NCBI GenBank assembly: GCA_011037195.1
Contig: JAAEAF010000344.1
Coordinates: forward strand, 124,001-188,000
Reading direction: 5' to 3'
Source: Triatoma infestans
Lineage: Eukaryota; Arthropoda; Insecta; Hemiptera; Reduviidae
DNA: 64,000 nt
Below, one piece after another: positions 1 to 11,570 of this stretch (position 1 is its first letter; each line of letters begins with the position of its first letter). A model generated the notes under the pieces. The model saw only the letters and a list, made by a program, of their open reading frames with translations, searched no databases and was not told where the DNA came from. The translations under genes were made by a program, and so were the position numbers.

Positions 1-664
1 ATCAATCAGAAATACATAAAGCTATAACTTTTGTTTGTAACATTTCTCCAGGAAAATTCATTTAAGGGTATTTTGGGGGGAAGGGTTGGTTTTTTTTTTT
101 TCTAAAGTTCTATTTCAGTTTATTACACAATTCTATCATCTAAGTATTTGTAATTAGAGTTAAATATGTTGTCGAAATTCCGAGAATGAAGAAAATCGGA
201 TGCCGGAAGTATGTTTTTACTGAAAGGTATTTCTCAGTTTTCTACTATTTTCTCCAAAAAAGGATCCAACGATTTTTTTTAAACTGAGTGTGTGAACTGC
301 ACGTATAAAGAGCTACAACTTTTATTTGAAACATTTCTTTAGATAAGGTCATTTACGGGGGCTTCTGGATGTGGGGCGGGGTCATCTTTTCCACTCGAGT
401 GTTATCTTAGTTGATTATACAATTCTACCATCTAAGCAAAATTAATTAGAAATAATTAGACCGTCAAACTTCCGAGTTTCAAGATAATGAGTAAACCGGA
501 AGTGCGTTTTTACTGTTCTGTTTTTTCAATTTTCGCGATTATGTCCATAAAAACACCGACGGATTTCATTCAATTTGGTATACTACTATAAAATTTGTCG
601 GTTAAAATTTTGTAAACTGTAGTATGAGAAAGTTGTGTGAGTGTTTCACACCAGATTTTTTTTT
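1..664 (+). repeat. Family A repeat, 3' part (cut by window start)
   Basis: Contains two internal units (each with TTTGxAACATTTCT, a G-rich stretch and an ACCGGAAGTGCG-like motif) and ends in the tail AGAAAGTTGTGTGAGTG TTTCACACC. Its head lies before the window. Confidence 0.75.
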
Positions 665-1060
665 CTAAATAGTAGTATCCCTTTATCATTTTGCATGTAT
701 GCAACCATTTGCATGTATAGTAGCCGTAGTGGGGGTTGGTGTGGTGGGTAAGGTGGGGTGGTAGAGTGCCAAGGTCAGCATGTAACAGGGTCGGCCCTAA
801 TACCCAGGCCCTTTCATAAAGGGGAGACATTCTCGCCGCAATATCTACCCAGTAGATTTTAATATACCGTTACTTGAAGGCAGTGAAATACTTTAAACCG
901 ACCTCAAAGGGGTCACCACTTTATCCCCTCACCAGTGTTCGTAAACAGGTCAATAAAGAGGTTATTTTAAACCTACTGGGCTCAGGTTATTTTCTCGAGG
1001 AAATTTGTGACAGGTTTTAATCTTTTATATTTCAATGGAACTTGAAAACGTAAGAAAAAA
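665..1060. other. Unclassified stretch
   Basis: About 400 bases, richer in GC at 720-930, between two family A copies. A 86-codon open frame on the minus strand (830-570) overlaps family A and looks fortuitous. No gene signal seen. Confidence 0.4.
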
Positions 1061-1061
1061 A

Positions 1062-2012
1062 AAATTGGTGTGAAACACTCACACGCTTTCACTTAATACA
1101 ATTTACATAGTTATAATTGACTAATTCGCTTTACAAATAATGCCTACCATTTTACATAAATGGGAGACTCTAAACATTATAAAACAACTTATTGAGGAAA
1201 GTGTTATCTCCCCTCCCCTCAACGCCCCCTTAAATGAATTTTCTCGGAAAAAGTTTCACGCAAAACTGACAGGTATCTGCATGTATAATTAGTAATCCAA
1301 GTCTATGAAACTCGTCGATGTTTTTATAGACAAAATCGCAGAAAACTGAAAAAGAAACGATTCAGTAAAATTGCATTTCCGGTTAGCCGATTTGATTCAG
1401 ATGTGCAATTCTATGCTTCTGTGTATTATTATTATGTAGGTGGTAAAAACCAAATATTATATTGAAGTGGTAGTTTAGAGGAAAGCATAACGCTACTGTT
1501 CCTCCAAAAAACCCCAACAAATCAATTTTCCCGGGAAAATGTTTTAAAACAAAAGTAATAGATATTTATATATATGGAAATAGTATAGGAAGTTTAAAGA
1601 AAATAGTTTGACTGAAAAAAAACCCGTTTAGTAAAGCACTTCCGGTTAACGGATTTTGCCCGAAATCTTTGTGTCTTATGTGGTGGTAGTACATAAATGG
1701 AATAACAAGTTTGAACTACCGGCAGTTTTTTGTTTTTGAGATATTTCGTTTACAGAACCATTTTTCAGAAAATCGCAGGAAAATGAAAAAAAGAAAACCT
1801 TGGATTTTGTCCAAAATGTACATGTTTCAAATTTGAGCTTCCTGTTATTTTTTAGTTTCGAAATATTTTGTTCTCTCTCTCAACCACAACACACAAACAT
1901 CACTGGATAAATATTTTTAATACCGAGTCTCGAAGTGAGTATTTGCCGGGTAAATCCAATTTCAAAAATTTGACACGCACATTATGCACTTCCTCTTATC
2001 AGAGAGTAAAAC
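1062..2012 (-). repeat. Family A repeat, near full length
   Basis: Read on the minus strand: head region (TTTGACACG, ACTTCCTCTTATCAG on plus) near 2000, tail (TTGGTGTGAAACACTCACAC on plus) at 1064. About 950 bp with two internal units. Confidence 0.75.
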
Positions 2013-2660
2013 ACAATGTAAATATCAAAGCAAAAGGAAAAGTTTGCATTCGCCGTTCCACCAGCTACTTTGAGCAGAGTGGTGTTTGCAAAAATTAGAG
2101 GTTAGTACACCTCAAGTGGGTCATTCGAGATCTTTCTGATAGCAGTGCTTCACTTTCATTATATAGTAATAAAAATACAAATATTTCTTTTATAAATCAT
2201 AAATATTAATATTTTTATTACGAGTGATATGGTTACATAATGTAAACACATATGTAGACGATGATTCATTGATATTCCACAATTCATATAGCAGCGCTGC
2301 TATAAATACATACAGTATTCGACGGAGCATAGAATAGAAGAAAACTAGCAATATAAAAGTTCGATTTGGAACCAGTCCATATCAGTATTCCCTAAAAAGC
2401 AGTGTTGCCAAAAAAAAAAAAAAAATAGCAAAAAAAAAATAAACATTCTATGATCATATATCATTGAATTTCATTTTTATTTTGTGATATTTTCACTGAA
2501 CTGAATTATAGGAATTATTTCAGGGTAGGTATTTTTTTCTTGGATTTTTTAATACAATATTTTCTCTATTTTGGGTGGCAACACTGCTGCATCTTCTCAA
2601 GCCCCTCATTATCACTTGGCCATAACTTCGGTAATCTTCGTGTAGTTGTTTAAAGCAAAA
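2012..2660. other. AT-rich stretch with a small foldback element
   Basis: No gene seen. Contains a 13-bp inverted repeat bounding 2398-2588, listed separately. Confidence 0.5.
2398..2588. mobile_element. Small MITE-like element with 13-bp TIRs
   Basis: AGCAGTGTTGCCA at 2398-2410 is exactly the reverse complement of 2576-2588. The 191-bp interior is A/T homopolymer-rich and noncoding. CAGTGTTGCCA is a TIR start seen in several DNA transposon families. No clear target duplication, so boundaries are tentative. Confidence 0.5.
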
Positions 2661-2661
2661 C

Positions 2662-4115
2662 AATCTGGTGTGAAACATGCACAAATTTCTCTTATACTTC
2701 ACAGTTATGAAAAATATAAAATTTTCTTTAAATTCCAAATTTTACTTATTTGTGTGAAGGTGAACATTGAGGCGGACACGTGCTCACCTACAACCGAGGC
2801 TCGTACAGGAAGATGGGCATTGTAGAGAGCGCCACTAATACTGAACAAACACATCTGTATTTTAACGTTTAAAATTCTACAGAACCAGCTAACAGCAATT
2901 ATCTCAGAAAAATGTTACAAATATAAGAGATAGATTTATGACAGTGCACTTAGTATTCCAAGTTTAAAGGAAATCGTTATACATTTCCCAAATAGACCAA
3001 ACAGACATTTTCCAGCAAATTCCAAAACAACTCAAAAACCTATTCTGAAAATTCGCATTTCCGGTTAACCGATTCTCTTCAAATTTGGAATTCTAACAAT
3101 ATTATTTCTAATATATATTAATATTATATAGGTGGCAGAACCATACATTTTAGTTAATTGATAGTTTAGAGGAAAGCTTAATCTTGAAACTGTTTCCCTA
3201 GAACCCCCCAAAATTCAATATCTCCGAGAAAATGTTGCAAATAAAAGTGATAGATATATATCGGGTATAAAGTCAGTAAACAAAAGTTTATAGAAAATAA
3301 TTGGAGCGGTTTTCCAGGAAATCGCGAAAAACTGGAAAAAATAAAACTATTAGGGATTGTGGTACCAGCGGCTGGTGGGATTTTGGCCGCAACCTTTGTG
3401 TCAAGTGCGCTGCTAGTATCTAAACGGTTCACCAACTTTGAGATTCCCGCGATTTTTCGGATTTGAGATATTTTGTTTACATACACGCACACATAGCTAC
3501 TGACAGGTCACGGGCGCATTAAGGGGGACTTAACACTTTTAAGATTATCAGTACTAACGCTAGCCCTTATGGTGGTACAACAGTTCAGAGAGTCAACCAC
3601 ATTATCTATGGCTGCAGAAACTAGGAAACAGCGAGAAGTAGAATCATACAAGAGATATTAACCACTGGAGGATATTGGAAGCTGGAGACGAGACATCTCC
3701 TAAATAAGAGATTTGCAAATTTCTTTATCTTCATAAAATTTGTGAACAGTATAAATGTGCCCGATTTGTAATTAGGATTAAACAATATCTACATACTTTC
3801 CATGGTTACTGGAGTTTGGAAAATACAATTTATTTCAACCATCAATTACGTAATTCAATATTTTGTAAATAATCATATATTGATATAATATAGATATATA
3901 ACACATGTAATATTGTATGGAGCATGTGGAAAATAAAATACCCCTAGGAAGGGTTACTTTCAAGGGGTAACTTAGAAAAAAAAAGACCATTCCCTAAAAA
4001 TTTTTTTTTCATAATCGGGAGGGGGGGCTTCAAAACGTATATTTCCGGTGTAAACTCCACGATATAGAAAATTTGACACGATCGCAATACTTCCTCTCAT
4101 ACTCGGTGTAACAGG
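2662..4115 (-). repeat. Family A repeat interrupted by a 0.5-kb insertion
   Basis: Tail (CTGGTGTGAAACATGC) at 2664, two internal units, then the microsatellite region at 3480-3497. The match breaks at about 3498 and resumes at about 3985 (GACCATTCCCTAAAA), running to the head at 4070-4115 (TTGACACGATCGCAATAC). Another foreign patch lies at 2740-2860. Confidence 0.65.
3498..3984. other. Unclassified insertion inside family A
   Basis: About 487 bp that separates two adjoining parts of the family A consensus. No TIRs, coding frame or poly(A) tail recognised. Confidence 0.4.
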
Positions 4116-4790
4116 AAGCAATAACAAAAATGTTTTTTTACAATATAAAATGTCAGATGTGAATCTGACAGGAAAAAAAAACTTTGGTGGATTCAAGGAT
4201 TTCCGCAGAACGTATGAATCATTCGTGTATTTTATTATTTTTTATTGACAATATTACGTCATTTTTTTAATACAAAAAGGAAAAAATGTAAAACAATTAC
4301 AAAACATTACAAATCCAAAAAGGTGACAAACATAATAACATATGTATAAGGAACAAAAAAAAAAAAAGACAATACATATTTAGTGATGTATGAACACGTT
4401 GTCCAGATGGGTTGGAGGTTATATTATTAGAAACAATAAACTGCTAATGATTGTTTGCGTATTGTGCTACTGTATTGACAATACACACTTGTGTTTACTT
4501 TGTTAGATACTTTTCTTTAAAGAAATATATCTACTTTTGTATTTTGTAAAATATATTAAAACAATATTACTCATTATCATAATACAAACACTTATATACA
4601 TAGATAATTAAAAATGAATTATATAAAATTGCCAACTAATTTATTTGCTATTTGTTTACTTCGTCTGAAAGGATGACGTCATGCTGAACGACCCCCCCCC
4701 CAATACCATTTTATGCACAATATATTATTTTTGTGAATTATTTGCTGTAGAAAATCTGCACATGACAGCATTGTATTAAATAATAAAATT
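4115..4790. other. AT-rich intergenic stretch
   Basis: A-rich runs and no gene. Includes one palindromic TGACGTCA (CRE-type) at 4674-4681, which can occur by chance. Confidence 0.4.
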
Positions 4791-4799
4791 CTCCTGAGA

Positions 4800-4858
4800 A
4801 ACACTCACATGAGTTTCTCTCACTCCAGTTTACATAGTTACATAGTCTCTAGTTTAGC
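4800..4858 (-). repeat. Family A tail fragment
   Basis: Plus strand reads GAGAAACACTCACATGAG then TTCTCTCACTCCAG, the minus-oriented tail, with nothing of the body attached. Confidence 0.55.
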
Positions 4859-4957
4859 GAACTCTTATATAATATATATATAAGTTGTGGTGGTTGGTTC
4901 CGCAGAGCTTGAAAGCATCAGAGACATTTTCCGTGGTAGCCTGCTTCATTTTGTGGT

Positions 4958-4995
4958 CATCGACCGGTTTCGGGCGTTCGCTCATCTTCAGGATG
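4958..4995 (-). ncRNA. Hammerhead-ribozyme-like motif
   Basis: Minus strand: stem I CATC/GATG, core CTGAAGA (CUGANGA), stem II GAGC/GCCC with one mismatch, GAAA, palindromic stem III ACCGGT, then cleavage-type C. One extra T lies between the core and stem II, so activity is uncertain. Confidence 0.5.
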
Positions 4996-5086
4996 CGTTT
5001 TTCAGATAGTGTGACAACACAGACTTGCACAGAGCAAATTCCAAGTCCACAGAGCAAGTCTGTGTTGTCACACTATCTGAAAAACG

Positions 5087-5124
5087 CATCCTGAAGATGG
5101 GCGAACGCCCGAAACCGGTCGATG
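5087..5124 (+). ncRNA. Hammerhead-ribozyme-like motif
   Basis: CATC, CTGAAGA, T, GGGC-GAAC-GCCC, GAAA, CCGGTC, GATG. Stem I (CATC/GATG) and stem II (GGGC/GCCC) pair perfectly. Stem III is the self-complementary ACCGGT, which would favour pairing between two copies, as described for Penelope-like element ribozymes. The extra T after CTGAAGA departs from the canonical fold. Confidence 0.55.
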
Positions 5125-5164
5125 ACCACAAAATGAAGCAGGCTCCACGGAAAATGTCTCTGAT

Positions 5165-5770
5165 AATATATATTCTTCTTCTTATTATAATTTATTTGTT
5201 TAATTGCACTTATAATTAGTTCGATTCCGTTTTTTATGCTGATGCAAGGACCTAGATCTTGATTGAATTAGCTCATACGTAGAATACATATTTATATTGT
5301 TCTTTCAATAATATGTGGGCGGCGCCATCTACATAAAGTTGAGGACAATATAGTGAAAAGCTGAAAACTTCGTATCTAACCAAACTTTTTCAACTGAATA
5401 TTATGAATTCATTGGAGAAGTTTTTGTGGATGTTTAACATCAATTTTATTTTGTTCCATTAGTATAAACGGCCAAATGCAAAATGGCGGATCTTTCATTT
5501 CTGCATAATTAGGTATCTTTTGCCTTCTTTTTCAACAATGCAATGAAATTTCCGAGTTTTTTCTTTATAGCTCACATCAATTTTATTTTATAATTTTATA
5601 TGTTATGTTAGAAATAACTTGATTTTTTGCATTTTTTTTTTCATAAAAAAAATGCATTGCGCAATTTGATAATTTATAAAATACCTACCAAGGGGAAATT
5701 AGTAAAAAAATCGTCTAAACTAGTTTTTTTCAAAGAAATAATTAGCTATAATGGCACTAATAACCGCTGT
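5165..5770. other. AT-rich stretch
   Basis: No gene, element end or RNA gene recognised. Confidence 0.4.
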
Positions 5771-5787
5771 AGTTGATGCGCCGGGAA

Positions 5788-5822
5788 AAAAGTCGTGTGA
5801 GTGTTTCAAACCTCACATTTTG
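5788..5822 (+). repeat. Family A tail fragment
   Basis: AAAGTCGTGTGAGTGTTTCA followed by AACCTCACATTTT, the plus-oriented tail only. Confidence 0.55.
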
Positions 5823-6440
5823 TTATAAAGAATAATTTACCTATTTATTTTTAAAACACTCAATTTTATTAATTTATAGAATTAAAATTAAAAAGTATTT
5901 ATTGATGCGTTCCTCCTTAGATTTATTTCATATCCGCGAGATGGTAATCCAATTTATTGTATAACGTTATTGGGCATACAAACAGCTGATGTTTAAAGTG
6001 ATATTGATTCAGATTTCAACATTCTCGTTGTAATACAGCTGGCAGTTAATTTTAAATTTATTACATTATTTATTATTCACCAGGCAGTGGTTTCAAAAGT
6101 GACAGATTTGGGGGGGATAGAATTTTTTTGTATAATACATTAAAATTGTATTAAATATTGAAATATTTTAATTCAGCCTGTTAGTTTAATAGAAAATAGA
6201 TTTATGCGATATTTTCCAGTTTTTTCTTTTTATCCAACAGTAAATTAACCAATTTAAATAATTACTAAAGGTATGAATCATTTTGTCACTGAGATACTGG
6301 AATTGGTGCACCTTGATTCAGGAAAGGCGCATGCAGATTAATTTCGTGTTGATTTAGGGACATTATGGCCCCCATATCTACTGATATAATATTAGATCTC
6401 GTATGACCAGAAATAACTAAAACAAAACAAAAAAGAAGGA
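5823..6440. other. AT-rich stretch
   Basis: Nothing recognisable. Confidence 0.4.
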
Positions 6441-6985
6441 AAATCTGGCGTGAAACACTCACACGATGCGGCATTATCAACAAAAACTATTAGAAGAGGG
6501 ACAAACATTGAGTAGTCATTAGATATAGGTGTCTATAAAGTGTTTTTTATTATTTAGAATTAAGACGAGTATCGAGTAGTCCTAAATTTGGCTGAATGAA
6601 AATTTGTCGATGCCAGTAAAAAATAAATCTTGTTAATATTATAAGATGATGAATCGTAGATTATATTAAAAATGGCACTTTAGAGGAAAGCCTAAAGTCA
6701 CCCATCCCCTAAAATGTTCCTGGAATAACGTTTCGAAATAAAACTTATAGACCTAGTGGGTAGTTGTTTTCGAGAAAACTGCAAAAAAAATACTTAAAAC
6801 TCCATTCGGTAAATTGGTACTTCTAGATTGACCGTATGTAAACGGAATATCCACTTTTAGTATTCTGCTAAAGGACTTTTTCTTATTGGGGGCAGGCTCA
6901 GAAATATGTAATTCCGGTTGTAAACTCAATTTTGAAAATTTGACATGATCGCAATACTTTCTGTTATGTAAGCGGAAGTAAAAAT
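6440..6985 (-). repeat. Family A repeat, internally deleted
   Basis: Tail (CTGGCGTGAAACACTCACAC) at 6444. Body resumes near 6640 and ends with the head (TTTGACATGATCGCAATACT) at about 6940-6985. Confidence 0.65.
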
Positions 6986-7165
6986 TTTTTTTTTTATAGT
7001 TGTAATTTTAGCTTTAACAGAATTTATTATGAATCGAGATGTTTCCGCAAAATAAGGAATTATTAAATTCATTTTTAAAAACCGGTTTATCGATTTACGT
7101 CATTGGCTCAGTTAATAGCCGTTCTTGGAATAAATGACGAAGAAAATCTAGCGTAAATATAAATA

Positions 7166-7300
7166 CAAAAAAATCAGATGTGAAACACTCTTTCTTTGAC
7201 TGCACAATATAATACAATACAAAATTAATACATTTTCTTGGCGATAATGACTTTAGCTGTCACCGCGCCAATAAAGAAATAAATTCATTTTCTTTACACT
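7166..7300 (-). repeat. Family A tail fragment
   Basis: AATCAGATGTGAAACACTC at 7170, with about 130 bases of adjoining similarity. Confidence 0.4.
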
Positions 7301-7454
7301 CGAAATTTTTACTGAGTGGCCCTAACATAAATATAGAGCTAGTGAGGATTCAGCGCACAGGGCAGCTACTGGTACAGGTGATTATATTGTAGTCCACAAG
7401 ACAGCGAATAGCATTAACATTGACTAAACATTGAACATATCCCATGAATTTTAC

Positions 7455-7660
7455 ATCATCGTGTTAGTGTAGTGGTTATGAGCGTGGACTTGTAACTGGC
7501 AAGTCCCCTGTTCGCGAGTCCTGCGTTTAACTGCTACATTTTATATTCGTTTAAAAAATGTTAATGCTAATGAAAAGCCTCAGTCCCCACGACACCTAAT
7601 TTGGTATTTGGAGGTTACACCCGTCTGAAAAAAGTAGACAGTACTTTACTTATGGAATCG
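7455..7660 (+). mobile_element. tRNA-derived SINE-like sequence
   Basis: TTAGTGTAGTGGTTATGAGC resembles an A box and CTGTTCGCGAGTCC a B box, 30-odd bases apart with a CTTGTAA anticodon-loop-like stretch. The acceptor and anticodon stems do not pair well, so it is not a functional tRNA. The non-tRNA part runs to about 7660. Confidence 0.45.
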
Positions 7661-7770
7661 CATTTAGAACTAAACACTTTGATTAAAAAGAAATGAAAAT
7701 TTTAATTACATTTCGGAGCCGGAAACTAATACTGCACTCAATATTATAGGTTCATCATTTTAGTTTAGTT

Positions 7771-7866
7771 TCTCCCCACTATATAATTAATAAATCTCCC
7801 CACTATATAATTAATAAATCTCCCCACTATATAATTAATAAATCTCCCCACTATATAATTAATAAA
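7771..7866. repeat. 24-bp tandem repeat, 4 perfect copies
   Basis: Unit TCTCCCCACTATATAATTAA plus TAAA, repeated exactly four times. Confidence 0.95.
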
Positions 7867-7962
7867 GTTACCGGACATTTAGTAAAAATCACCATTTTGA
7901 AGGAAATTTTGTCAGTTATAACTATGTAAATTGCCGTTTGAGTATTTCACATGAAATTTTGG
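7867..7962 (+). repeat. Family A tail fragment
   Basis: GTCAGTTATAACTATGTAAA then GAGTATTTCACATG, a diverged plus-oriented tail following the 24-bp array. Confidence 0.45.
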
Positions 7963-8445
7963 AAAATTAATTACTGTGTTGCTTTTGTTAATTATAAAAT
8001 ATATTGTGACATACATATATATATAGACATATATTACAGATGCATTATAAATTCATATTGATTATGTAATATGTGTAACATATACACCGACATACATATG
8101 TTTATTCAATTGTGTCTTTCAGTAATTAACATAAATAGGTATACGTGTACATATGTAATGTATCTGTACTGGGAATTAGAATACTTTATAATAATTTATG
8201 TAATATTTGGTTTGAAATACATTTCGTTTGATGGGAATAATTGTAGACTGGTAATTTACTGTTTATTTTTCAAAAATATATGCCATAATAAGTGTATCAT
8301 TAAAAGTAAATATGTTAATTACTGTCTCTCTTTTATAGTAGGATTTTTGGGTGGTCGCTGGCAGAAAATAAGGAAAGCAATATAAAACTAAGAAAACTAA
8401 CTCGGACTCAGGGCACCCTAATCGCTATATGAAGAATGCTGCCGG
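7963..8445. other. AT-rich stretch with an open frame of 104 codons
   Basis: An open frame at 8071-8385 (plus) encodes a Cys/Ile/Tyr-rich low-complexity peptide with no recognised domain. In AT-rich DNA this length can arise by chance, and I do not call it a gene. Confidence 0.35.
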
Positions 8446-8449
8446 CCTT

Positions 8450-8920
8450 TTTTACTTTCTCTTACTCCTAGTGACGACGCTCAAACTTGGAATTCCGTTT
8501 AAGTACTACCACCGCAACACGAAGATTTCGGGCAAAATTCATCAATCGGAAGTGCGTCATGACTGAATCGTTTTTTCAATTTTTCCTGATTTTCTCAAAA
8601 ACATCTCCAACAATTTCCTTTATTCATTCATCGGCACACATAAATAGCTAAAACTTTAATTTGAAACATTTTCCTGGGGGGTTGTGGTAGCGTCATGTTT
8701 TCCTATTGATAGAATTTCAAATTTGAAGAAAATGGGTTGGCAGGTTAGTGCAATTTAACAGAACACGATTTTGAGTTTTTTGGAATTTTATCAAAAACGG
8801 TGGAATGATTTTCGATAAATTTGGAATGCTTATTGCATCATAGATAGAAACGAATCACTTTTATTCGAAACATTTTGTTGAAAAAATTAATTTTGGAGGG
8901 TCTTGGGGTATCCAGTCCAG
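8450..8920 (+). repeat. Family A repeat, head deleted internally and tail missing
   Basis: TTACTTTCTCTTACTCCTAG, then a jump to AAACTTGGAATTCCGTTTAA, followed by two internal units. Confidence 0.65.
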
Positions 8921-8959
8921 CAGAACACTTTACAGCACGTTTCTTCCAAATACAGTAAA

Positions 8960-9330
8960 AGAATCAATAACTACATCAGATATCAGGACAACCACGAATT
9001 CTTTCCTCAGCAATCCGGGGGCAGAACTCCGGGTTGCTCACGATAGTGTGCATCTCATCTCTTGATGACCGTCTGGCATGCATGCCCAGATTTACCGACA
9101 AGATCAACTCTCTCATCGTCAAATTCCTGACCGGCACCCACTCCTTATGCCCAGTTGAAATGTTCCGTGAAACTGCCATTACAAGGACTCCACGCTTCGT
9201 AGGCCTCTGGGTCCGGTTATACGGACTTTCGATGCCAGTCAAAACTTGAGTGCCGTATTGTTGAAATACGACCTATTAATGTGTCTGCCTACAGATTCTC
9301 AAACAGTCTTGAACAATGTCTCCTATGTCT
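8960..9330. other. GC-richer segment, open on both strands
   Basis: Open frames of 88 codons (minus, 9242-8976) and 71 codons (plus, 9034-9249) overlap over balanced-composition DNA unlike its surroundings. I recognise neither product. Most likely a decayed mobile-element fragment. Confidence 0.3.
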
Positions 9331-9944
9331 GCGAACTAAACCCTAAATTGTGAGATTTTTAGCCCATTTCAATGCTTCATGATGCGGCATAGGGTCTAAC
9401 CAGATGCTGAAGGCATGTTTATTTTCTCTAGTTTTTTTTCTTTCTCTTCTTTTTTTCATAGACTCTTAACAGATGATTTATGATCAACAAATAACAACTC
9501 ACGCCAGGATGACGCAGTTTACACTTATCGGAGTGTTTAATTACTATGATAAAAAAAATCGATAATGGAAGCATTTTCTTAATGTTCATAAACGATTCGC
9601 AAATAACATTCTTAATGAGATTAGATGAACAGAGTATGCAGACAATATCCTTAAAGAGAAATTCAGAAGCATAATGACATTTGCAATAATCGAGGAAAGT
9701 GATTATATTTGTTCTGATGGGCGACAGTAGAAGATGGCCTACTGTATGCTAACCCCCACCCCACAGATCGATCTCTTCATCTCTCAATGACCTTGACAAT
9801 GCCATTTAAATACTTTATCTAACAATAACATGCTTAAATCATATTATATTTTTTCATAGTAAATGTGTCAACATTAAAAATCGATTTATATAATATGGAA
9901 TATTGAAGAATATGTAAAGGAAGTTGAAATAATATTGCAAAATG
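9331..9944. other. Unclassified AT-rich stretch
   Basis: No gene or repeat end recognised. Confidence 0.35.
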
Positions 9945-10775
9945 TTTACTTTCTCTTAATGCAGTAACTTTCTTGCTTTCCCATACTGCCGTAACATTTT
10001 AGTTCCTACACACCTACACGTGTGTAACGAAAGTTATAGGTTACTTAAACGTGGTATTCCGTTTAGCCACTACCACTGTATCAGACAAGAAGATTTCGAG
10101 CAAAATCCATCAACCGGAAGTTCGACTTTACTGAGTGTTTTTTTTTCAATTTTTCGTGATTTTCTCGAAAAAGGCTCCAACGATTTCCTTTAAACTTCGT
10201 ATACTATCTACACACATCAATACCCCCACCACTATTATTTGAAACATTTTCCCGGGAGAATTGATTTTTTTTTTCTGAAAAAACTGAGGAAATTTTGGAG
10301 GGTTATTGGAGCTTTGTCAGTTAGTTTGAATTTAGAATTGTTCAAGCTTTCTTATTTTGACATCGAGTGCTCCACACAAAGCCGCTCACAATTACAATCC
10401 TCTCTACCATTTTCATGGCCAGCCCAACTAAATATTGTAACGCTGCAATTTTAAAGAAAATTTCTTGATTAGTAAGAGCTTTCTTGTATTAATTAGAGTA
10501 CGACTACAACGATGTTTCTTTAAACGTAAAATGCTGATTGCACAGATATAGAGAGCTAAAACTTTTTAAAGGTAAAATTGATCTGCGAATGGACTGAGGG
10601 AATCTTGACACGTCATTTCGTATGTTACAAGAGTTTTTCAATTTTGTTTACAGTGTTAAATGTTATTGGCTGTCTCAATGTAATCAGTTCAAGTACTACC
10701 TGCCTTGTGCGCTAACTGCCATGTATCTGCACTCTATATTTATGTAGGGCAACTGAGTAAAAATTCCGATTGAAA
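9945..10775 (+). repeat. Family A repeat
   Basis: TTACTTTCTCTTAATGCAGT head, shortened microsatellite region, ACCGGAAGTTCGACTTTACT unit, and a second unit reaching the CTACCTGCC region. The terminal tail is missing. Confidence 0.6.
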
Positions 10776-11001
10776 GAGAACTGTATGGAAAGTTTTTTAT
10801 TTTATTTGAAGAAAAGTGGGAAAGTATTTGAGGGGCAAAGGGGAGCGGTACACGTAACCCAGCAATAGAGTATGCGCTACGGACTGTAAAGTAGTTTTGG
10901 TGATTATACGCACACCATCTTAAAGGCCGTGTGGCAGTGCTCAAGGTCGCCCCACCCCGCAATTCAATTCTATATACATCGCGAATGCACACACTAAACA
11001 A

Positions 11002-11039
<38 letters not shown>

Positions 11040-11478
11040 CGAAAGAGCATACAAACACTGTAGCACAAGCTTACACAATCGATAGACCCACACATTCAAC
11101 ACTATTAAACAATTACGTTAATGCGCATTTATGATACCAAAATAGAAATAATAAAATTTGATTTTTTCTAATTAATATTTGAATAATATTTACTGTAAAC
11201 AAATTAAATAGAAACAGATGCTTTAATTTAAAATCCTAATTTTTATTTATTTTTCCCCCAATATAGATACAAAGTTACCGTCGATGGTGCCACTTGTTTG
11301 CATATATAATTTTTATTGATCTGACGCAGTGGTTTTGCTATACGTTCAAGTTATTACGTTTAAAAAATAAATAAATAAACAAACAAAATCTCATGTTAAT
11401 GAACATGTGATTATCCACAGATTTCAGCTGATTATACCATAAATACTTCACATTTATAAAAAGAAAGTTGAAATGACA
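10776..11478. other. Unclassified stretch with a (CA)n microsatellite
   Basis: A (CA)n run at about 11009-11038. Open frames over it are repeat-encoded (CVCVCV / THTHTH) and not genes. Confidence 0.5.
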
Positions 11479-11570
11479 TTTTTACTTTCTCTTATTGCTA
11501 GTGGAGGGAATAATGCGATCGTATCACATTTTTGAAATTGTGATTTCATCTAAGATACAAATGTTTTGAG
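11479..11570 (+). repeat. Family A head fragment
   Basis: TTTACTTTCTCTTATTGCTA and TGCGATCGTATCACATTTTT; body lost. Confidence 0.5.

Larger units (their letters stand above)
4917..5164. repeat. Inverted pair of hammerhead-bearing repeats
   Basis: Arms 4917-5027 and 5053-5164 are near-perfect reverse complements (about 111 bp each) around a 25-base spacer. Each arm carries one hammerhead-like motif and ends near an AATGTCTCTGAT sequence. A related single copy lies at about 47710-47830 and a fragment at 21062-21110. Confidence 0.8.

Noticed and set aside
4674..4681. Functional CRE (TGACGTCA)
   Set aside because: Single 8-bp palindrome with no nearby promoter; expected by chance at this scale.
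7470..7535. Functional tRNA-Thr
   Set aside because: Stems do not pair and the B box is degraded (TTCGCGAGTCC); SINE head is a better fit.
7771..7866. CRISPR-like array
   Set aside because: Direct tandem units without spacers, in a eukaryotic genome.
10696..11134. Cys/Val and Thr/His repeat proteins
   Set aside because: Encoded by the (CA)n microsatellite on the two strands.
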